Program-made: the position numbers and the translations under genes
Notes under the pieces: model-generated
Database searches by the model: none
What the model saw: the letters and a program-made list of their open reading frames with translations, nothing else
Told to the model about the DNA's origin: nothing
NCBI RefSeq assembly: GCF_001591585.1
Contig: NZ_BCVE01000007.1
Coordinates: 124,001-188,000 of the forward strand
Direction of reading: 5' to 3'
DNA length: 64,000 bases
Source: Niallia circulans NBRC 13626
GTDB lineage: Bacteria > Bacillota > Bacilli > Bacillales > Cytobacillaceae
In this document: piece after piece, positions 55,121 through 63,952 of the stretch
Layout: each line of letters starts with the position of its first letter
Numbering within the stretch: the stretch's first letter is position 1

Positions 55121-58099
55121 ATGAACGAAAGGCCGAAGTGGAAAAATGCTTTAAACCATTTTAAAAACTTCTTCACCAATAAACGAACACTGAAAGGAGC
55201 CCGTTTAACTTATGAAGTAACATGGAATGTGACTTTGCTCTTTATCATCATTACTGTGGTAGGGGGTGCATTTGGGCTCGGAATTGGTGCAGGATACTTT
55301 GCATCACTTGTTAAGGATGAGCCAATCCGTCCTTACACAACTATGCAGAAAGATATTTATAATTACGAAGAAACTTCAGAGCTATTCTTTGCTAACAATG
55401 AGTATTTAGGAAAAGTGCCTACAGACCTTGAGAGGGAAGAAGTAAAAATTAAAGATGTTTCTCCCTATTTAAAAGATGCTGTTATTGCTACTGAAGATGA
55501 AAATTTCTACACTCATAACGGAGTAGTTCCAAAAGCAATCTTCCGTGCATTATTTCAAGAAGTAGCTAACTCTTCAACGCAATCTGGTGGAAGTACGTTA
55601 ACACAACAGTTAATAAAGAATCAAATTTTAACTAACGAAGTCTCTTTTGAACGAAAAGCAAAAGAAATTCTCCTAGCACTGAGGCTAGAGAAATTCTTTG
55701 AGAAGGATGAAATATTGGAAGCTTACTTAAATGTTTCAACCTTAGGAAGAAATTCATCTGGCAGAAACATTGCAGGTGTACAGTCTGCAGCAAATGGTAT
55801 ATTTGGTGTAGATGCAAAGGATTTAACTTTGCCTCAAGCTGCATTTATCGCAGGGCTTCCACAAAGTCCATTTGGTTACACTCCTTTTACGCAAGAAGGA
55901 AAATTAAAAAAGAATTTAGAACCAGGTTTAAATCGCATGAAAACAGTTTTAAACCGAATGTATGACCAAAAGAAAATCTCTAAACAAGAATATGATACTG
56001 CCATGAAGTACGACATAACAAAGGATTTTATCGGACCGCAAAAAAATCCAATTGAAGATTATCCGGCGGTAATGATTGAAATCCAACAAAGAAGCATAGA
56101 AATTATTGCCGAATTGTTAGCAAAAGAAGATGGATATACAAAAGAAGACTTACAAGAAGACGATGTATTAGCAGAACAATATACTACACTTGCTGACCGT
56201 CAAATCCACCAAAATGGATACAAAATTCATAGTACTATTAATAAGAAAATCTATGATATTCAACAAAAGACAGTCAAAAACTTCTCTCTTTTTGGACCAG
56301 ATAAAAAACAACAAGTGATTGATCCAGAAACAAAAGAAAAAGTTACTATTATGGAACCTGTAGAAACTGGAGCCATTCTAATTGAAAACAAAACGGGGGC
56401 TATCATAAGCTTTGTTGGAGGGCGTGATTATAATCGAGAAGCAACAAATCATGCCACACGCAGTGTCAGACCAAATGGTTCCACAATGAAACCACTTTTA
56501 GTTTATGGTCCAGCAATTGAACTGGGAACATTATCTCCTGGAAGTGTTTTACCAGACGTTCCATTAAGATTAAATCCTAGTAAACCAGGGAGTATTTGGC
56601 CAAACAACTATGACTCGCGATTTCATGGTTTAGTAACAGCAAGATATGCACTACAGCAATCATACAATGTTCCAGCAGTAAAAGCATATATTGATATATT
56701 GCCACAGAAACCAATTAAATTCTTAGAAAAAATGGGCGTTTCGTCATTAACTCCTGCTGACGCTTCAAACAGGGCTACTGCTATCGGCGGACTGGAGGAT
56801 GGTATTACTGTTGAAGAAAATACCAATGCCTTTTCTACCTTTGCTAATAGTGGGAAATTTATCGATGCTTATATGATTGACAAGATTGAAGATAAAGATG
56901 GCAATGTTATTTATCAGCATGATGTAAAACCTGTCGATGTATTTAGCCCACAAACCGCATACTTAACATTAGACATGATGAGAGATGTGATGAATCGCGG
57001 AACAGCCGCTGCCGTAAACAGCCGCCTAAAATTTAATTCTGACTGGGCAGGTAAGACCGGAACAGCCCAAAACTTTACAGATTCTTGGTTAGTTGCGACA
57101 AATCCAAATGTAACTTTTGGAGTTTGGACAGGTTATGATACACCAAAATCTTTAGAAACATCTGGTTTATCATACAGTAAACGTAATAACTACTTGTGGG
57201 CAGATTTACTAAATGCTGCATATGACGTTGCACCTGATCTTGTAGCCCCGTCCAAAAGCTTCAAGATGCCTGGTGGAATCGTAAGACAATCTGTATGTTC
57301 TATTTCTGGACTACTGCCTTCTGAAGGGTGCTCAAAAGCCGGATTAGTGACAACTGATTTATTCAAGTCAGGAACGGTTCCATCTAAGAGGGACGACAGT
57401 TTAGTTGCAGGTAAATATGTAAAAATCGGTGATAAGAAATACATGGCTTTAGATTCTACTCCAAGTGAATTCGCTGAACCAGGATTAATGCTAAATCCAG
57501 ACTATATCGAAAAGCTATTTGGTATTCGTATCAGCGATCCAAGTATTCTGAGCGAGAACAATCAAAAGCTTAAAAATCTTATCATTCCAAGCAATAAAAT
57601 TGAAGAGAATGGGAAGACTCCTAGTCCACTAAAAATCAATCTTAAAGGTGACACTATTACATGGAGCAAGCATAGCGAAAAAGATGTAATTGGTTACCGG
57701 GTCTATAAAAATGGCAAAAAAGTAAAGAGTTTAAAAACAGCAAATACGTTAAGCTTTAAAGGTGGTAATGGAAAATATATCGTTAAAGCAGTTGATATTG
57801 CTGGTAAAGAATCAAAGGCATCAAATGAAGTGGTAATTGGCAATTCGCAAGAAAAACAAAAGGATCAAACTGAGCAGGAAAATCAAGAAAAACAAAAAGA
57901 TCAAACGAAACAGGAAAATCAAGAAAAACAAAAGGATCAATCTAAACAGGAAAATCAAGAAAAAAAGACGAGCACTAAAGAGCAAACAGCGAACAAGCCA
58001 AATAATGACAAACCCAAAGACGACAAGCCAACAGAAAATAACCAGCAAAACAATAAAGAACAAACAGAAAAGCCTGATAAAAAGACAGAAAATAATTAA
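55121..58099 (+). CDS. Class A penicillin-binding protein (1A/2D-like) with C-terminal Fn3-like and repeat tail
   Basis: Bifunctional cell-wall synthase of 992 residues. One transmembrane helix lies at about residues 38-65. The glycosyltransferase domain (about 90-270) has catalytic Glu125 in ATEDENFYTH and GGSTLTQQLIKN. The transpeptidase domain has Ser454 in RPNGSTMKPL, SYN in ALQQSYNVPA, and KTG at about residues 645-647. An Fn3-like domain covers about 830-905. Three exact-length 12-residue QEKQKDQ repeats and a Lys/Asn/Gln tail follow. I chose the ATG after AGGGGGAATG. B. subtilis has acsA-acu and mot genes between tyrS and ccpA. Confidence 0.95.
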   Translation: MNERPKWKNALNHFKNFFTNKRTLKGARLTYEVTWNVTLLFIIITVVGGAFGLGIGAGYFASLVKDEPIRPYTTMQKDIYNYEETSELFFANNEYLGKVPTDLEREEVKIKDVSPYLKDAVIATEDENFYTHNGVVPKAIFRALFQEVANSSTQSGGSTLTQQLIKNQILTNEVSFERKAKEILLALRLEKFFEKDEILEAYLNVSTLGRNSSGRNIAGVQSAANGIFGVDAKDLTLPQAAFIAGLPQSPFGYTPFTQEGKLKKNLEPGLNRMKTVLNRMYDQKKISKQEYDTAMKYDITKDFIGPQKNPIEDYPAVMIEIQQRSIEIIAELLAKEDGYTKEDLQEDDVLAEQYTTLADRQIHQNGYKIHSTINKKIYDIQQKTVKNFSLFGPDKKQQVIDPETKEKVTIMEPVETGAILIENKTGAIISFVGGRDYNREATNHATRSVRPNGSTMKPLLVYGPAIELGTLSPGSVLPDVPLRLNPSKPGSIWPNNYDSRFHGLVTARYALQQSYNVPAVKAYIDILPQKPIKFLEKMGVSSLTPADASNRATAIGGLEDGITVEENTNAFSTFANSGKFIDAYMIDKIEDKDGNVIYQHDVKPVDVFSPQTAYLTLDMMRDVMNRGTAAAVNSRLKFNSDWAGKTGTAQNFTDSWLVATNPNVTFGVWTGYDTPKSLETSGLSYSKRNNYLWADLLNAAYDVAPDLVAPSKSFKMPGGIVRQSVCSISGLLPSEGCSKAGLVTTDLFKSGTVPSKRDDSLVAGKYVKIGDKKYMALDSTPSEFAEPGLMLNPDYIEKLFGIRISDPSILSENNQKLKNLIIPSNKIEENGKTPSPLKINLKGDTITWSKHSEKDVIGYRVYKNGKKVKSLKTANTLSFKGGNGKYIVKAVDIAGKESKASNEVVIGNSQEKQKDQTEQENQEKQKDQTKQENQEKQKDQSKQENQEKKTSTKEQTANKPNNDKPKDDKPTENNQQNNKEQTEKPDKKTENN
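57848..57955 (+). repeat. Three tandem 36-bp repeats in the penicillin-binding-protein gene
   Basis: Three consecutive 36-bp units encode the 12-residue pattern QEKQKDQTxQEN. The copies differ by a few bases and code for a hydrophilic, likely disordered wall-spanning tail. Confidence 0.95.
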
Positions 58100-58138
58100 C
58101 TCCAATAAGGTTAGAACATAAGTATTTCAATCAAATAT

Positions 58139-58194
58139 AACCTCAAACAATTATACGTACACACTAAAAAGTATTTGTATAATTGTTTGAGGTT
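58139..58194 (+). terminator. Terminator after the penicillin-binding-protein gene; repeated hairpin family
   Basis: AACCTCAAACAATTATAC and GTATAATTGTTTGAGGTT arms with a TTTTTA tail. It shares its inner arms with hairpins at 10211, 22222 and 35384. Confidence 0.9.
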
Positions 58195-58230
58195 TTTATT
58201 TATTTTAAGAAAGAAGGTTTGTGGTAATAC

Positions 58231-58345
58231 CCCGCAGACTAAAATACATTTCGCTATCCATAAGATGAGCGCTAAGCCTCCTTGCTTCGTTAGTTCCTGC
58301 GGGAAGCCAGAACAAGCTTTAGCCTCCACACGCTAAAGCTTGTTC
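58231..58345. repeat. GC-rich compound palindrome, candidate interspersed element
   Basis: Two adjacent palindromes lie in a locally GC-rich stretch. The first is CCCGCAG (58231-58237) with CTGCGGG (58297-58303). The second is a perfect 14-bp hairpin, GAACAAGCTTTAGC (58310-58323) with GCTAAAGCTTGTTC (58332-58345). No coding frame with a ribosome site is present. Neither palindrome has a T-run, so these are not ordinary terminators. Confidence 0.6.
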
Positions 58346-58457
58346 CCCGGCGCATCGAGTGTCTGTAATAGAATGACTTGGTTTCGCCACTAAATTCTTT
58401 ATCCATTAAATATTTTATTCCAGCCACTTTCCTCGTTTCCTTTTTTTTCTTCAACAA

Positions 58458-58497
58458 AAAAGACCAAAACTGGATGTACAATCCAGTTTTGGTCTTT
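58458..58497 (-). terminator. Terminator of ccpA
   Basis: Perfect long stem AAAAGACCAAAACTGGAT/ATCCAGTTTTGGTCTTTT with a 4-nt loop. A- and T-runs on both sides make it bidirectional. Confidence 0.95.
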
Positions 58498-58510
58498 TCC
58501 GTATCTGAAC

Positions 58511-59509
58511 TTATTTTGTAGATTTTCGAGATTCTATACGGTGTGGAAGTGTAACAATATGATCTTCTACTGTTTCTTTATTCATATATTTAGTAAGCAA
58601 TCTCATAGCCACAGCACCGATATCATACAATGGTTGTACAACAGTTGTTAGTTGCGGGCGAACCATTAATGTTAATTTTGTATTATCAGAGGTAACAATT
58701 TCAAAATCCTCAGGAACTTTATAGCCTTTGTCTTCTGCTCCATGAATGACACCTAGCGCCATTTCATCTGAGCCAACAAAGATTGCCGTTGGTTTATTAT
58801 CACCTTCGATTAATTTATCGAAAGCTTCCATACCAGATTCATAGCTATAATCTCCTTCAACAACTAAAGACTCATTAAATTCGATTCCAGCTGCTTCTAA
58901 TGCCTTTTTATAACCGCCTAATTTCTCATTTTTGTTGATTGGTTCTTCTAAGGATCCAAGGACAATTCCAATAGACTTATGGCCCTTTTCAACAAAGCTA
59001 GTTACTACATCATACGTAGCTTGCGCATAATCAATGTTAACAGAAGAAATCTTTTTGCTTTCTTCGATACTAGCCGCAAGCACAATTGGTACAGGAGACT
59101 TTTCAAATTCAGTAACATGTTCCTCAGTTATATTGCCACCCATAAATACAATACCATCCACTTGTTTGCCTAACATGGTATTTAATAAGTGCAGCTCTTT
59201 ATCTTTATTTTGATCAGAGTTACTTAAAATAATATTATATTTATACATTGTAGCAATATCCTCAATTCCTCTTGCTAATTCCGCAAAGAATGTGCTTGAG
59301 ATATCAGGGATAATTACTCCAACTGTAGTGGTTTTCTTACTTGCTAGCCCTCTTGCTACAGCATTTGGACGATATCCTAATCGATCAATAACTTCTAATA
59401 CCTTTTTTCTTGTTGTTGGCTTAACGTTTGGATTTCCATTAACAACACGGGAAACGGTTGCCATAGAAACACTAGCTTCTCTTGCGACATCATATATTGT
59501 GATATTCAT
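58511..59509 (-). CDS. ccpA: Catabolite control protein A
   Basis: LacI-family master regulator of carbon catabolite control, 332 residues, acting with HPr-Ser46-P at cre sites. The N-terminal helix-turn-helix is [34 protein letters not shown], then the hinge helix [12 protein letters not shown] and the periplasmic-binding-protein-like core ([25 protein letters not shown]). I chose the ATG giving MNITIYDV with AAGGAGTG upstream; the longer frame adds 25 residues over that site. A possible promoter is TGGTAAACT near 59745 on the minus strand. Confidence 0.98.
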   Translation of the reverse strand: MNITIYDVAREASVSMATVSRVVNGNPNVKPTTRKKVLEVIDRLGYRPNAVARGLASKKTTTVGVIIPDISSTFFAELARGIEDIATMYKYNIILSNSDQNKDKELHLLNTMLGKQVDGIVFMGGNITEEHVTEFEKSPVPIVLAASIEESKKISSVNIDYAQATYDVVTSFVEKGHKSIGIVLGSLEEPINKNEKLGGYKKALEAAGIEFNESLVVEGDYSYESGMEAFDKLIEGDNKPTAIFVGSDEMALGVIHGAEDKGYKVPEDFEIVTSDNTKLTLMVRPQLTTVVQPLYDIGAVAMRLLTKYMNKETVEDHIVTLPHRIESRKSTK

Positions 59510-59814
59510 TGTGATTTTTGCACTCCTTTTAGTCGAACTATTTCTTTCTATTATTTTATGGCAAGAAGCTACTTTCTTAATCATAAAAGATTCCCAATTT
59601 AGCTAATCTTGTCTAATTATGTACTAATGATACGATATAGCAGGAAAACCCGCAATGACAAGCTTTCATTTTTTTTCAAAAAAAACGACTTTTTTTCGCT
59701 TTTTTAGCAAAAAAATTTTTTTATTAAACATTCTTCCATTCAGTTTACCATAAAATGATGAAAAATATAAATGAATTTGTCATACTATCAAATTCTTATT
59801 AAAAAAAGTATTTC
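59510..59814. other. ccpA upstream region with phased A/T tracts
   Basis: Between about 59666 and 59724 there are six or more runs of six to eight A or T at roughly 9-11-bp spacing, including A7T7, in what should be the ccpA leader. Such phasing predicts bent DNA. An extended -10-like TGGTAAACT with weak TTTATA 18 bp upstream lies at about 59745-59775 (minus strand). Confidence 0.5.
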
Positions 59815-59852
59815 TATAAAAAAACTCGTAAGTGTTTCTAAACACTTACGAG
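59815..59852 (-). terminator. Terminator of aroA
   Basis: Perfect 13-bp arms CTCGTAAGTGTTT/AAACACTTACGAG with a short loop and seven T on the minus strand. Confidence 0.94.
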
Positions 59853-59867
59853 GCATTTATCATATTT

Positions 59868-60950
59868 TTATGCATTTACATATGGTGTAGCTTGTAACGC
59901 ACGGTAAAATTCATCGAATTGCTCAATATCCATTTGCTGTGCTGAATCAGATAATGCGACAGCAGGATCTGGATGAACTTCTGCCATTACTCCATCTGCC
60001 CCAATTGCTAAAGCTGCTTTCGCACAAGGTAATAATAAATCCTTTCTTCCAGTTGAATGTGTTACATCAACAAAGACAGGAAGATGTGTTTCTTGTTTTA
60101 AAATTGGAACAGCAGAAATATCTAATGTGTTTCTTGTTGCCCGTTCATACGTACGAATACCACGTTCACAGAGGATAATCTGATCGTTTCCTTGTGACAT
60201 TATATATTCTGCAGCATTGATAAATTCTTCAATGGTTGCCGCTAAACCACGTTTTAATAGAATCGGTTTTTTTACACTTCCTGCAGCTTTTAACAGCTCA
60301 AAGTTCTGCATATTACGAGCACCAATTTGAATAACATCAATATAATCTAACGCCGTTTCAATGTGTTCCGTACTAACAATTTCACTAATTACTGCTAAAT
60401 CGTATTCATCTGCCACTCTTTTTAAGATTTTCAAGCCTTCTACACCAAGTCCTTGGAAATCATATGGAGATGTTCTTGGCTTAAACGCGCCACCACGAAG
60501 AAGCTTTAACCCTTTAGCTTGTACGGACGCTGCCACTTGAGCAACTTGTTCATATGATTCTACTGAGCATGGCCCAAACACAAATTTAGGTGTACCGTCA
60601 CCAATTTTTGTTCCTTTTATATCAACAATAGTATCCTCTGCTTTTTTCTTACGAGATACTAATAACGCTTTACTGTCATCTTCTTGTTGTAATTGTAAGC
60701 CCATTTTGAAAATTTGCTTAAACAAATGTGAAATTGTCCCATTATCAAATGGTCCATCATTTTTATTTAAAATATGATCGAGCATTTTTCTCTCGCGAAC
60801 AGGATCATATCGATGTGCACCGTGGGTAACTTTTGTTTGGGCTATTTTTTGCACAAGGCTTGCCCGCTCATTAATTTTTTCTAAAATTTCTAAATTTAAT
60901 TCATCCACTCGATTACGTAATTCTTCTAATTCCTTATTACTCACAATCAT
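59868..60950 (-). CDS. aroA: Bifunctional 3-deoxy-7-phosphoheptulonate synthase/chorismate mutase AroA(G)
   Basis: First enzyme of aromatic amino-acid synthesis, with an N-terminal chorismate mutase domain (about residues 5-85, [27 protein letters not shown]) that serves as the feedback-sensing part in Bacillus. The type Ib DAHP synthase domain follows with [45 protein letters not shown], and the metal ligands in CERGIRTYE and [12 protein letters not shown]. It has 360 residues. The start codon follows GAAGGGATGAG; a GTG two codons later is an alternative. Confidence 0.98.
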   Translation of the reverse strand: MIVSNKELEELRNRVDELNLEILEKINERASLVQKIAQTKVTHGAHRYDPVRERKMLDHILNKNDGPFDNGTISHLFKQIFKMGLQLQQEDDSKALLVSRKKKAEDTIVDIKGTKIGDGTPKFVFGPCSVESYEQVAQVAASVQAKGLKLLRGGAFKPRTSPYDFQGLGVEGLKILKRVADEYDLAVISEIVSTEHIETALDYIDVIQIGARNMQNFELLKAAGSVKKPILLKRGLAATIEEFINAAEYIMSQGNDQIILCERGIRTYERATRNTLDISAVPILKQETHLPVFVDVTHSTGRKDLLLPCAKAALAIGADGVMAEVHPDPAVALSDSAQQMDIEQFDEFYRALQATPYVNA

Positions 60951-61216
60951 CTCATCCCTTCATTAAAAGCACAAATCCATGTAATTTCCTTTACACTATT
61001 TGCTTAGATTCTTTATACAAATGCAAAAATATGTTACATTTCTCTTAATTGGGTTAATTATAAATCATATTTATCCCATTGTCACTAATTTTATTTAATG
61101 CTTAAACGCTTTTAAGTGTTAAAGCATTAATTTTTGTTAAGAAGTTAGATAATTGTTTCCTATAATCTATTTTATTTTTTTATAAACAATCTTTAAATAA
61201 AAAGAAGGTGTTTTCT

Positions 61217-63391
61217 ATGCAAAAACATGAAAAACTATTTGCATTAGATATTGGTACTCGATCAGTTGTCGGAATTATCTTGGAAAAAAAAGAGGAAAGT
61301 TATCATGTAGCTGATTTATTATCCATCGAACATACAGAAAGAGCTATGTTAGATGGTCAAATACATGATGTGTTAGCTGTTTCCAAAATTATCAAAGAAA
61401 TAAAAGATCAGTTAGAAATCAAACATGGACCTTTAGAAAAAGTGAGTGTCGCGGCTGCTGGAAGAGCCTTAAAAACAGAACGGGCTTCTTATGAAATGAA
61501 TATAGAAAGAAAGCCGCTCATTACAAAAGAAGATATTTTACATATGGAGTTAACAGCTGTACAGCAGGCACAAAGCTCTGTCGCAGAAAAAAACGAGCGA
61601 GATAAAAGCCAATTTTATTATTGTGTGGGCTATTCCGTACTTCAATACTCTTTAGATGATCAAGCTATGGGTAGCTTAATTGATCAGCAAGGATCAATAG
61701 CGAAGGTAGAAATTATCGCAACTTTTTTGCCTAAAGTAGTTGTTGAATCATTAATCGCTGCCTTGCATCGAGCAAATTTAGAAATGCAGGCATTGACGTT
61801 AGAGCCAATTGCTGCCATTAATGTCCTAATTCCTCCATCTATGAGAAGATTAAATGTAGCTTTAGTAGACATTGGAGCAGGAACATCAGATATAGCCATA
61901 ACCGATACGGGGACCGTTATTGCCTACGGGATGGTACCTGTCGCTGGAGATGAAATAACAGAAGCAATCAGCGATGCATATTTATTAGACTTTCCATTAG
62001 CCGAACAAGCCAAAAGAGAATTATCTCAAAAAGATCAGATTTCTATTTCTGATATTCTTGGCTTTACAACGGAATTGCATAAGGAAGAAGTAATTAAGGA
62101 AATTGAACCTGCTTTAGATAAATTAGCAGATACGATTTGCCGGGAGATTCTTTTACTAAACAATCATAAATCGCCTAAAGCAGTAATGCTTGTTGGTGGC
62201 GGAAGCCAAACGCCAGCTTTACAACAAAAAATGGCAGAAATGCTTAATCTGCCTTCTAACCGGGTTGCCATCAGAGGCATTGATGCAATTACTCATCTTA
62301 CCTTTGAGGAAAATTTCCATTTAGGGCCGGAGCTTGTTACACCTGTTGGAATTGCTATCGCTGCTGAAAAATCACCAGTCCAATATAAAACGGTTTATAT
62401 AAATGAGCAGCCAGTAAGACTATTTGAAGTAAATAAATTGACCGTCGGGGATTGTATTTTAGCCTCTGGCATTCGAATGAACCAATTATACGGAAAGCCA
62501 GGTAATGCAATGATTGTTACACTCAATAATCAAAAAATTACCATACCCGGAAGTCATGGTGAGGGACCCACTATTTTTAGAAAAGATGTCCCATGCTCTT
62601 TAGAAGATACAGTAGAAGATGGCGAAACATTAACGGTTTATCGTGGGAAAGATGGAGAACAAGCCAAAGTTCAAATAAAGGACTTACTAGATGCGGAACC
62701 TGACAAAGAAATAAAGATCAATAATAAAAGCTACACGCTTCATACCAAAATTCTTTGCAATGGGAACCCTGTTTCTGCTGAACATCCGATTGCTGACAAA
62801 GATATTATTGAATACCGAGCAGACACTACTATTCAAGAAGCTCTTGAGTCGCTTCATTTAACGAATTTAATGGAGGAGTTAAGACCTTTCCATCTGTTGA
62901 TTAACGGTAAAGAGACGATCCTTCCTGCTTTCTCTGGGAAGATTGTAAAAAATGGACTTCCTTGCCGATTAAACCAATTGCTTAGTCACAAAGATGAAGT
63001 TATCCTGGAAAAAAGAAAAACACCAACTGTTCAAGAATTAGCCGAAAGAAAACAAATTTTAATGTATCAAGTGCTTCCAGTTTATTTTAATGACAAAAAG
63101 ATTACACTTACAAAGCAGCTAGCACAAATACAAAGAAGAGGACAAATCCTCCAAATGGAAGATCTTTTATTCAGCGGGGATGATATTCGTATAGAACAGA
63201 AACCATTTGAAGGCTTTTTATTTCAGGACTTATTTGCATTTGTTGATATCAATATGCCACAAAGCGGCGGAGGAACTTTTCAACTATTGCGTAATGGTGA
63301 ACAAGCTACATTCTTAACCCCTATAGAAAAAGGGGATAAATTATCGATTGTTTGGCCAGCTAAAACGAAAAGCTCTTCTATAAATAATTAA
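61217..63391 (+). CDS. FtsA-like actin-fold ATPase with a long repeat-containing C-terminal region
   Basis: Protein of 724 residues, much longer than cell-division FtsA (about 420-440). The N-terminal half has the actin-fold motifs: phosphate 1 LFALDIGTRSVVGII, a 1C-like region (KVSVAAAGRALKTE), phosphate 2 VALVDIGAGTSDIAI, and adenosine VMLVGGGSQTPAL. The C-terminal half (about 385-720) looks like about five degenerate beta-rich repeats, each ending in a GD-type turn (DGETLTVYR, DKDIIEYR, HKDEVILEK, SGDDIRIEQ, KGDKLSIVW). The FtsA C-terminal membrane helix was not seen. I chose the ATG with AAGAAGGTG upstream. Function unknown; relatives are annotated FtsA/PilM-like. Confidence 0.85.
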   Translation: MQKHEKLFALDIGTRSVVGIILEKKEESYHVADLLSIEHTERAMLDGQIHDVLAVSKIIKEIKDQLEIKHGPLEKVSVAAAGRALKTERASYEMNIERKPLITKEDILHMELTAVQQAQSSVAEKNERDKSQFYYCVGYSVLQYSLDDQAMGSLIDQQGSIAKVEIIATFLPKVVVESLIAALHRANLEMQALTLEPIAAINVLIPPSMRRLNVALVDIGAGTSDIAITDTGTVIAYGMVPVAGDEITEAISDAYLLDFPLAEQAKRELSQKDQISISDILGFTTELHKEEVIKEIEPALDKLADTICREILLLNNHKSPKAVMLVGGGSQTPALQQKMAEMLNLPSNRVAIRGIDAITHLTFEENFHLGPELVTPVGIAIAAEKSPVQYKTVYINEQPVRLFEVNKLTVGDCILASGIRMNQLYGKPGNAMIVTLNNQKITIPGSHGEGPTIFRKDVPCSLEDTVEDGETLTVYRGKDGEQAKVQIKDLLDAEPDKEIKINNKSYTLHTKILCNGNPVSAEHPIADKDIIEYRADTTIQEALESLHLTNLMEELRPFHLLINGKETILPAFSGKIVKNGLPCRLNQLLSHKDEVILEKRKTPTVQELAERKQILMYQVLPVYFNDKKITLTKQLAQIQRRGQILQMEDLLFSGDDIRIEQKPFEGFLFQDLFAFVDINMPQSGGGTFQLLRNGEQATFLTPIEKGDKLSIVWPAKTKSSSINN

Positions 63392-63401
63392 TATTTTACA
63401 T

Positions 63402-63443
63402 AAAAAAGGAATTCAGAATATACTCCTTCTGAATTCCTTTTTT
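63402..63443 (+). terminator. Bidirectional terminator between the FtsA-like gene and ytxJ
   Basis: Perfect 17-bp arms AAAAAAGGAATTCAGAA/TTCTGAATTCCTTTTTT with an 8-nt loop. Confidence 0.95.
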
Positions 63444-63452
63444 ATCGAATGT

Positions 63453-63785
63453 TTATAACTTATTTTCTTCACTAACTTGTTGTAAAGAAGCTGCGGTAAT
63501 CTGCCCGTGAGATGCATGCCAAACAATATTATTATGAACAAAAAGCAATGCTTGTGGTGATTCATGTCTTACTTCATATTTTTCAGCAATATAATTAGAT
63601 ACATCTCTTGCATCTTGCACAGTTAAATAATAAGTATCAACAGCATTATTTTTCCCTTCATATTGCTTATATTCATCGAAAGCACTTGCACTAATTGGAC
63701 ATGTTACACTATGTTTAACCAGCCAAAAAGCATCTTTATTCTGAACTAACTCTTCGAACTTTTCGATAGTTTCTATTTTTTCCAT
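63453..63785 (-). CDS. ytxJ: Bacillithiol-system protein YtxJ (monothiol bacilliredoxin-like)
   Basis: Thioredoxin-fold protein of 110 residues. The single active-site Cys29 is in HSVTCPISASA, the monothiol TCPIS motif. The cis-Pro region is in RHESPQALLF, followed by NIVWHASHGQIT. It is thought to act in reducing bacillithiol mixed disulfides; in B. subtilis it lies between aroA and ytxH, as here. Confidence 0.94.
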   Translation of the reverse strand: MEKIETIEKFEELVQNKDAFWLVKHSVTCPISASAFDEYKQYEGKNNAVDTYYLTVQDARDVSNYIAEKYEVRHESPQALLFVHNNIVWHASHGQITAASLQQVSEENKL

Positions 63786-63829
63786 TCTTAAAAAATCATC
63801 CTTTATCTATTTATTTATCATAAACATAT

Positions 63830-63919
63830 AAAAAAACAGTCTATATACCGTTTCCTTCTTGCATTGTTCTAAAAGACTTGGCTCTCATTGAACGCAGAAA
63901 GCAATGTGTATATAGACTG
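63830..63919 (-). terminator. Long-loop terminator of the upstream (ytxH-side) transcript
   Basis: Perfect 12-bp arms CAGTCTATATAC (63837-63848) and GTATATAGACTG (63908-63919), followed on the minus strand by seven T. The 59-nt intervening part can form its own imperfect hairpin (GTTC/GAAC with adjacent GC pairing). Confidence 0.65.
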
Positions 63920-63952
63920 GATACTTTATCTCACTTTTATACAAAATAATGA

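Noticed and set aside
57848-57955. 36-bp tandem repeats as a possible CRISPR array
   Set aside because: The units are contiguous with no unique spacers and lie in frame inside a coding gene.
57821-58121. Two 94-codon frames, one on each strand, in the 3' end of the penicillin-binding-protein gene
   Set aside because: They are low-complexity shadows of the Lys/Gln/Asn-rich repeats.
58111-58481. Minus-strand frames of 63-72 codons between the penicillin-binding protein and ccpA
   Set aside because: They run through terminators and the palindromic element and lack ribosome sites.
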